From positions 1-6,424 of the forward strand of contig JAUCGD010000187.1 in NCBI GenBank assembly GCA_030377945.1: 6,424 bases of DNA. Reading direction: 5' to 3'. Made by a program: the position numbers and the translations under genes. Of the stretch, positions 4,101 to 6,424 are shown piece after piece; positions within the stretch are counted from its first letter, which is position 1; the number at the start of each line of letters is the position of its first letter. This DNA is from Desulfobacterales bacterium HSG17 (GTDB lineage Bacteria; Desulfobacterota; Desulfobacteria; Desulfobacterales; Desulfococcaceae). The notes beneath the pieces are model-generated. The model made no database searches, was not told the origin of the DNA, and saw only the letters and a list, made by a program, of their open reading frames with translations.

Positions 4101-6393
4101 CGCCGCAGATTTCTTCTGCGCCCGGATAAATTGTGACAGCCAGGGGATCTTCTGGATCATCATTGCAGTCACCGTCGCCAATGGTAAATCCGTCATTGTC
4201 TTGATCTTTATCCATATCTTCTTCACAAATCAGGTCTTCGCCATTGCAGTCCTGGTCAATGCCGTCGCCGCATATTTCTTCTGCATCAGGATTAATTTCA
4301 GGGTCTTTGTCATCACAATCACCGCTGCCAATTGTAAATCCGTCTTCATCCTCATCTTTTGCAAAATTATCCTGATTTATAATTGTATTTTGAATAAGAA
4401 TCCTGACTTTAAAGTCAAAAACCATCATTCTTGGGCCTGTAAACCTGAACATGGTAAGACTGGAAATGATGTCTGAAAATTCACTTTCAAATTGTTCTGT
4501 GCTGATCTTAAAATCTATGGAATTCTTGGCCTGAATCCTTACTGTATCTGAAATTTCAACACCATTTTCAGGATTATCATCTTCATCCAGAGTTGTCAGC
4601 AGGGAGCATATATTAATTACGGTTTCATTTGTCTCATCAGCACCTTCAACCAGATCGAGGGGTGTGATAAAAGATTTGGGAACAATTGTTCCTAAAATAA
4701 TCTGACCTATGAAAAATTTAACCTGGGTGTCTGCTATATACTCAAACTGTCCGTTGGAATCAGTTATACCGGTAATAACAGTGTCATCGGAAAGACTTCT
4801 GCTTTCATATTGAATACCTTCAACTCCTGCTTGACCATATATAAATGTTCCTTCTTCAGTGCAGACAAGATCAGTTCCATCACAATCCTGGTCAATGCCG
4901 TCACCGCATATTTCAGTTGCACCTGGATAAATTGAAGCATCGTTATCATTGCAATCGTTCTGATTAACTGAATATTTATCTCCATCTTCATCTGCATCAT
5001 CACATTCAAGGTCTTTGCCGTCACAGTTCTGGTCAATGCCGTCACCGCAAACTTCCACAGCACCTGGATAAATTGAAGCATTTGTATCATCACAATCGTC
5101 CTGATTTTCAGTGAAACCGTCATTGTCATTATCTACATCATCAGGGTCAATCGGATCAACAGGTTCTTCAGGACAAACAAGGTCTGCACCGTCACAATCC
5201 TGGTCTATGCCGTCACCGCAAACTTCCACAGCACCAGGATAAATTGAAACATCTTCATCATTGCAATCATCATCTGCTATAACCCCGTCATTGTCTGCAT
5301 CAACATCAATTTCCGCCTTTGAGTCATCGTCTGCTTTTGAGTCATCGTCTGCTTTTGAGTCATCGTCTGCTTTTGAGTCATCGTCTGCTTTTGAATCATC
5401 GTCTGCTTTTGAATCATCATCTGCTTTTGAGTCATCGTCTGCTTTTGAGTCATCGTCTGCTTTTGAGTCATCGTCTGCTTTTGAGTCACCGTCTGCTTTT
5501 GAATCATCATCTGCTTTTGAGTCATCGTCTGCTTTACTGTCATCGTCGCCAGCTTTTGAATCAGCGTCATCATCATCTTCACAAACAAGATCACTTCCAT
5601 CACAATCCTGATCTATGCCGTCACCGCAGATTTCTTCAGCACCTGGATAAATTAAAGCATCCCCATCATTGCAGTCTTCATCTGCTTTAACCCCGTCTCC
5701 GTCTGCATCACACAGGAGCATTTCAGGGTTTGTATCATCGCAGTCACCTTCATCTTCGGTCAGCCCGTCATTATCATCATCTAAAAAATCATCCAGTCTT
5801 GCAAGGGTTGCTGTAAGATGAACCTGGGCTATTGATACAGTTATTAATGATCTTGGCCCCATAATGCTGATAGTTGTAAGAGATGCAACAACTTGAATAA
5901 GATTTTCATCCTGTTCAAATTCAATGGCAGTAACTGCAAAATTAACTGACATGACAGCAGCAGTTGTCATCATTTCACTGCTAATGGAAATACCATTATC
6001 TGCATTGCCGTCATCATCAATTGTCAGCATAAACCTGGTAATATTAAGCACTGTGGGATGGCTTGCATCTTCAGCGCCTTCAACCAGATCTACCGGGGTT
6101 ATTATTTTTTTACATTTAGTCTTGCCAATAACAATGCCGCCAATAAAAAATTCAACTTCCTCGCCTTTTCGGTATTTAAATTTTCCCTTTGAATCTGTTA
6201 TACCGGACAGGGTTTCAGTTTTGTACCCAATCCCTTTTACAATGCTGTCTACCAGGACTCCTTCCTGAATAGGTTCAAGGGAGGTTTCACTGGAAGAACT
6301 GCTGCATCCTGTTGTCATTGCAGCAACTGCCACCAGCAGGATTAGAAAAATTCCCAATTGCCTTGATTTAAGAAATTGCACGATTTGTTTCAC
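1123..6393 (-). CDS. Giant mosaic surface lipoprotein with MopE-type metal-binding motifs and a C-terminal DUF4382-like domain
   Basis: This 1756-residue exported protein has no enzymatic motif that I can see. A signal peptide (residues 1-29) precedes lipobox Cys30; Ser31 at +2 favours the outer membrane. The module order is: A1 (45-204), half M motif (205-227), M1 (229-271), Asp-rich DDDSKA tract (283-360), M2-M4 (365-511), A2 (516-679), M5-M6 (680-778), C1 (783-888), M7 (896-952), A3 (961-1120), M8 (1122-1166), D (1174-1320), M9 (1329-1379), C2 (1384-1498), M10 (1504-1548), DUF4382-like (about 1555-1730) and an acidic tail. M motifs read DxDxDGF...GDCDD...YPGAEEICGDGIDQDCDG and match the family named after Methylococcus MopE. 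The protein is extremely acidic, consistent with Ca2+ or other metal binding. I infer an extracellular stalk, adhesin or matrix role; the precise function is unknown. It appears monocistronic, with a terminator 41 bp downstream. The start is a GTG. Confidence 0.93.
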   Translation of the reverse strand: MKQIVQFLKSRQLGIFLILLVAVAAMTTGCSSSSSETSLEPIQEGVLVDSIVKGIGYKTETLSGITDSKGKFKYRKGEEVEFFIGGIVIGKTKCKKIITPVDLVEGAEDASHPTVLNITRFMLTIDDDGNADNGISISSEMMTTAAVMSVNFAVTAIEFEQDENLIQVVASLTTISIMGPRSLITVSIAQVHLTATLARLDDFLDDDNDGLTEDEGDCDDTNPEMLLCDADGDGVKADEDCNDGDALIYPGAEEICGDGIDQDCDGSDLVCEDDDDADSKAGDDDSKADDDSKADDDSKADGDSKADDDSKADDDSKADDDSKADDDSKADDDSKADDDSKADDDSKADDDSKADDDSKAEIDVDADNDGVIADDDCNDEDVSIYPGAVEVCGDGIDQDCDGADLVCPEEPVDPIDPDDVDNDNDGFTENQDDCDDTNASIYPGAVEVCGDGIDQNCDGKDLECDDADEDGDKYSVNQNDCNDNDASIYPGATEICGDGIDQDCDGTDLVCTEEGTFIYGQAGVEGIQYESRSLSDDTVITGITDSNGQFEYIADTQVKFFIGQIILGTIVPKSFITPLDLVEGADETNETVINICSLLTTLDEDDNPENGVEISDTVRIQAKNSIDFKISTEQFESEFSDIISSLTMFRFTGPRMMVFDFKVRILIQNTIINQDNFAKDEDEDGFTIGSGDCDDKDPEINPDAEEICGDGIDQDCNGEDLICEEDMDKDQDNDGFTIGDGDCNDDPEDPLAVTIYPGAEEICGDGIDQDCDGEDDECPIDVTEGSWQCTTEQGNTGLSFIILDEYVSSLSADLEYQGEDDTACTGTENVSSGNAQFEIIDNKFTYSTDNVEITGKFKSAVLCEIEWLYKGEDCNNTAVSSGTCEAAYVEEEVKTDADEDGYPEDIDCDDDPSDDPSDDLEEGVKAAAINPGANEICGNDIDENCDGVIEECEEENPDVKIGVFIFGMISGLEYETETLSGITKNGEFKYIEGETVTFSIGSIIIGTVLAQPEITPLDLAPDAEDPLNITVTGINICRFLITLDDDNDMDTGIEIGSKLKAKVYSLDISVDFSLEEIEFEASVSKLIIILTSARDCNCGPRVLSLSIRVQELIKDLLEKCIDEDDDGYSKLMGDCDDTNPDVNPGSEEICDNEIDDNCNGVENESCGNDDEKTLTLDNGIKISFKEVVYKADGTSKWTYAIEETEGSQDMVSWGLDLPACVSMLASKPEIVDTEEIVDTEETVDTEETVDETLPEEVSEAAVEEPADEVVEVSSVKWEVETNFETGEFTITLDKRWSLGLVNVNAEGTDIAAGEIAGPGCEEVPAEYEDKDNDGFNFYADGCPEGIICDCDDDNEMINPDAQDDCEAGLDLNCDGEISCTAKTVTAGKWSGNTDQNTGAEDDKHVISFNVMANQVSSLSILMDYVGDFAEGCVISNRLSLGNAAIDIVDGKFAFSASHVEIIGEFITLEDGTMKCEGTWFYKNAVCSGTGSGTWEAVVEDANADKDSDGFTSEQGDCNDDDSTVYPGASEICGDGIIQDCSSEADLVCIADEENVGKLSIMLTSKNAKEEDFKAAYITVTGIKVKGDKSNKHKDKWQTFELAEEQTLALFDFESDTANALLIDLPAGLEGKFKELSLILVQDADNAEPPYANYLVDADGETHKLELYKKVKKDGIKIKKPKFTINKGETTGLKFEFDIRKAIKVKKIKKSDDYKYELKSHVKGSFFDLIVLSDMPEGEEEISDETDEVTPEEIEVP
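1204..1731 (-). other. DUF4382-like C-terminal module (about residues 1555-1730)
   Basis: The opening VGKLSIMLTSKNAKEEDFKA (1555-1574) and AYITVTGIKV (1575-1584) match the start of DUF4382 domains. So do DLPAGLEGKFKELSLIL (1623-1639), the ETHKLEL strand (1660-1666) and the late GETTGLKFEFDIRKAI (1687-1702). These domains occur in bacterial secreted lipoproteins and have no known biochemical role. This copy is unusually Lys-rich near its end. Confidence 0.7.
1750..1884 (-). other. MopE-type motif M10, divergent core
   Basis: Residues 1504-1548. The core reads CGDGIIQDCSSEADLVC, so the DCDG acidic pair is lost while cysteines 1517, 1532, 1540 and 1548 remain. It joins C2 to the DUF4382-like module. 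Confidence 0.8.
1900..2244 (-). other. Module C, copy 2 (residues 1384-1498)
   Basis: Begins VTAGKWSGNTDQNTG. It shares with copy 1 VSSLS (1415-1419), GNAAIDIVDGKFAFS (1441-1455), VEIIGEF (1459-1465), TWFYK (1478-1482) and a closing SGTWEA (1491-1496). It is preceded by M9 and followed by M10, as copy 1 is flanked by M6 and M7, so the module appears to have duplicated together with its spacers. Confidence 0.7.
2257..2409 (-). other. MopE-type motif M9, divergent
   Basis: Residues 1329-1379. The usual GDCDD is replaced by GCPEGIICDCDDDN, adding cysteines 1342 and 1348, and the core is CEAGLDLNCDG. The four standard cysteines are kept at 1350, 1365, 1373 and 1379. It joins D to C2. Confidence 0.75.
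2434..2874 (-). other. Module D (residues 1174-1320), split by an acidic insertion
   Basis: This module occurs once. An N-terminal half with LDNGIKISFKEVVYKADG (1176-1193), WTYAIE (1197-1202) and VSWGLDLPAC (1211-1220) is separated by a 44-residue Glu-rich insertion (1229-1272) from a second half with VKWEVETNFETGEFTITLDKR (1275-1295, less the last residue) and AAGEIAGPGC (1311-1320). Cys1220 and Cys1320 could form a disulfide. I cannot assign a named family. Confidence 0.6.
2638..2709 (-). repeat. 18-bp tandem repeat encoding E(I/T)VDTE units
   Basis: Four hexapeptide units, EIVDTE, EIVDTE, ETVDTE and ETVDET (residues 1229-1252), start a Glu/Val-rich insertion inside module D. The unit length equals that of the DDDSKA tract, but the sequence is unrelated. 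Confidence 0.85.
2896..3030 (-). other. MopE-type motif M8
   Basis: Residues 1122-1166, with DEDDDGY, GDCDDTNPDVNPGSEEIC and the variant core CDNEIDDNCNG. Cysteines are 1135, 1150, 1158 and 1166. It joins A3 to D. Confidence 0.8.
3034..3513 (-). other. Module A, copy 3 (residues 961-1120)
   Basis: Hallmarks are ISGLEYETETLSGIT (969-983), GEFKYIEGETVTFSIG (986-1001), ITPLDLAPDAED (1014-1025), INICRFLITLDDDNDMDTGI (1034-1053) and GPRVL (1099-1103). Unlike the other copies it has extra cysteines just before GPR (Cys1096, Cys1098) and at its end (Cys1120). It is closer to copy 1 in the YETETLSGIT segment than copy 2 is. Confidence 0.75.
3538..3708 (-). other. MopE-type motif M7 with an acidic insertion
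   Basis: Residues 896-952. The gap between cysteines 908 and 937 is 29 instead of the usual 15 because of an insertion containing DDPSDDPSDD. The core varies to CGNDIDENCDG. It joins C1 to A3. Confidence 0.8.
3730..4047 (-). other. Module C, copy 1 (residues 783-888)
   Basis: Begins TEGSWQCTTEQGNTGLSFII. Shared with copy 2 are VSSLS (807-811), GNAQFEIIDNKFTYS (833-847), VEITGKF (851-857), W-x-YKG (867-871) and a closing SGTCEA (881-886). It looks like an all-beta domain and carries five cysteines. I do not recognise a named family. Confidence 0.7.
4060..4356 (-). other. MopE-type motifs M5 and M6
   Basis: M5 is residues 680-723 and M6 is 728-778. M6 carries a five-residue insertion (around PEDPLAV, 747-753) between its first and second cysteines. 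Both keep the CGDGIDQDC core. They join module A2 to module C1. Confidence 0.85.
4357..4848 (-). other. Module A, copy 2 (residues 516-679)
   Basis: Hallmarks are GVEGIQYES (523-531), GITDSNGQFEY (542-552), VKFFIGQIILG (558-568), ITPLDLVEGADE (576-587), INICSLLTTLDEDDNPENGV (593-612) and GPRMM (653-657). A five-residue insertion (DDTVI, 536-540) precedes the GITD strand. It is flanked by M4 and M5. Confidence 0.75.
4861..5301 (-). other. Array of three MopE-type motifs, M2-M4
   Basis: M2 is residues 365-407, M3 421-464 and M4 468-511. Each has D-x-D-x-D-(G/K), a DC(N/D)D, IYPGA(V/T)E(V/I)CGDGIDQ(D/N)CDG and a closing cysteine. M3 is separated from M2 by a Pro/Asp linker (408-420). The Asp-rich opening resembles Ca2+-binding loops. 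Family naming comes from MopE; the metal bound here is not known. Confidence 0.85.
5029..5252 (-). repeat. Near-identical 53-bp DNA repeats in the M2 and M3 motifs
   Basis: Positions 5029-5081 and 5200-5252 differ at only 3 of 53 bases and encode the IYPGAVEVCGDGIDQ part of M3 and M2. More diverged copies of the same block occur in the other motifs. The closeness suggests recent duplication or gene conversion between these two motifs. Confidence 0.8.
5314..5568 (-). repeat. 18-bp minisatellite encoding DDDSKA units
   Basis: Thirteen head-to-tail 18-bp units fill 5314-5547 (residues 283-360), each encoding DDDSKA or, once, DGDSKA. A one-codon Gly insertion (5548-5550) separates them from a degenerate fourteenth unit, DADSKA (5551-5568). 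On the + strand the consensus is TGCTTTTGAGTCATCGTC. Several units are identical at the DNA level. The unit length is a multiple of three, so copy-number change keeps the frame. The product is a highly acidic, probably disordered linker between M1 and M2. Confidence 0.95.
5581..5781 (-). other. Half M motif plus MopE-type motif M1
   Basis: Residues 205-227 (DDDNDGLTEDEGDCDDTNPEM...) are the first half of a four-cysteine motif, with the PGAEEICGDGIDQDC half missing. Residue 228 starts a complete copy, M1 (229-271), with cysteines 241, 256, 264 and 271 and IYPGAEEICGDGIDQDCDG. This looks like an unequal-recombination scar. Confidence 0.8.
5782..6261 (-). other. Module A, copy 1 (residues 45-204)
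   Basis: First of three homologous ~160-residue modules in the lipoprotein. Hallmarks are VDSIVKGIGYKTETLSGITD (49-67, minus the initial Val), GKFKYRKGEEVEFFIGG (70-86), ITPVDLVEGAED (98-109), LNITRFMLTIDDDGNADNGI (116-135) and a hydrophobic end with GPRSL (179-183). The same order of landmarks recurs in copies 2 and 3. A beta-sandwich followed by a helical part is likely. I know this pattern from uncharacterised secreted proteins and cannot name a family with certainty. Confidence 0.75.
6304..6393 (-). other. Lipoprotein signal peptide and lipobox
   Basis: Residues 1-12 carry Lys2, Lys9 and Arg11. Residues 13-26 form the hydrophobic core (LGIFLILLVAVAAM). TTGC at 27-30 is the lipobox, with Thr rather than the more common Leu at -3. 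Cys30 would be lipidated after signal peptidase II cleavage, and the Ser-rich stretch 31-35 forms a flexible tether. Confidence 0.85.
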
Positions 6394-6400
6394 AATCTGA

Positions 6401-6406
6401 CTCCTT
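6401..6406 (-). promoter_or_regulatory. Ribosome-binding site fixing the GTG start of the lipoprotein gene
   Basis: On the - strand AAGGAG lies 7 nt before GTG (6393-6391). The reading frame then gives a basic n-region (MKQIVQFLKSRQ) and a hydrophobic core, as a lipoprotein signal requires. An ATG further upstream (6410-6408) is in another frame and meets TGA after six codons. The 14 bp left before the window edge are too few to place a promoter. Confidence 0.85.
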
Positions 6407-6424
6407 TCATTTAAATTAATGTTT

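Noticed and set aside
1496..4476. Several + strand open frames of about 90-155 codons within the lipoprotein gene
   Set aside because: Each lies antisense to conserved modules, has biased Ser/Pro or Ile/Phe composition mirroring the opposite strand, and shows no recognisable domain.
5261..5690. Long + strand open frames rich in Ser/Phe/Glu or His/Leu, antisense to the DDDSKA tract
   Set aside because: They are periodic shadows of the 18-bp repeat. The - strand frame has a signal peptide and recognisable domains on both sides, and the + strand frames have none.
1123..6393. Copper-binding function by analogy with MopE
   Set aside because: Only the repeated motif resembles the MopE-named family. 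The motif copies lack His and are Asp/Cys-rich, so copper binding cannot be asserted; Ca2+ is at least as likely.
6390..6410. Six-codon - strand ORF (MKGVRL) overlapping the GTG start of the lipoprotein gene
   Set aside because: Its ATG has no ribosome-binding site of its own within the window, and its sequence is simply the Shine-Dalgarno region read in another frame. A leader-peptide role cannot be supported.

Overview
The window looks like a piece of a moderate-to-low GC bacterial chromosome, most likely from a Desulfobacterota (deltaproteobacterial) lineage. That assignment is an inference. It rests on the type of lipoprotein found here (MopE-type four-cysteine metal-binding motifs mixed with GITDxxGxFxY...ITPLDL modules and a DUF4382-like domain) and on intergenic GGTGTCCCCGGAATTC and GTCCC..GGGAC repeats. 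There is no rRNA or core housekeeping gene to confirm it.

Layout. Positions 1-127 are a cluster of palindromes (REP-like). Positions 177-430 hold the frame-shifted remnant of a small unrecognised protein. Positions 464-891 are a compact two-gene hicB-hicA toxin-antitoxin module on the + strand, with an ATGA overlap. A perfect 23-bp direct repeat (407-429 and 899-921) brackets the module, and the reading frame of the upstream remnant continues through the downstream repeat copy, as if hicBA had landed inside, or recombined into, an older gene. Positions 952-1017 are a short EcoRI-site-rich tandem repeat. Positions 1042-1081 are a bidirectional terminator between convergent transcription units.

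The rest of the window (6393 down to 1123, - strand) is one 1756-codon gene for a giant surface lipoprotein. It starts at GTG with a good Shine-Dalgarno site and has a signal peptide with a lipobox cysteine at residue 30. It is a mosaic: three copies of a ~160-residue module A, two copies of a ~110-residue module C, one module D and a C-terminal DUF4382-like module. Nearly every module is separated from the next by one or more MopE-type four-cysteine motifs (ten complete plus one half). Two independent hexapeptide repeats encoded by 18-bp units are embedded in it: thirteen DDDSKA-type units and four E(I/T)VDTE units. The likely picture is a long, Ca2+ (or other metal) stabilised, disulfide-braced cell-surface stalk or adhesin-like protein that evolves by duplication and repeat slippage.

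hicBA and the lipoprotein gene are convergent and show no sign of working together. Nothing here clearly amounts to a new multi-gene system. The most distinctive items are the module/spacer architecture of the lipoprotein and the direct-repeat-flanked hicBA insertion.
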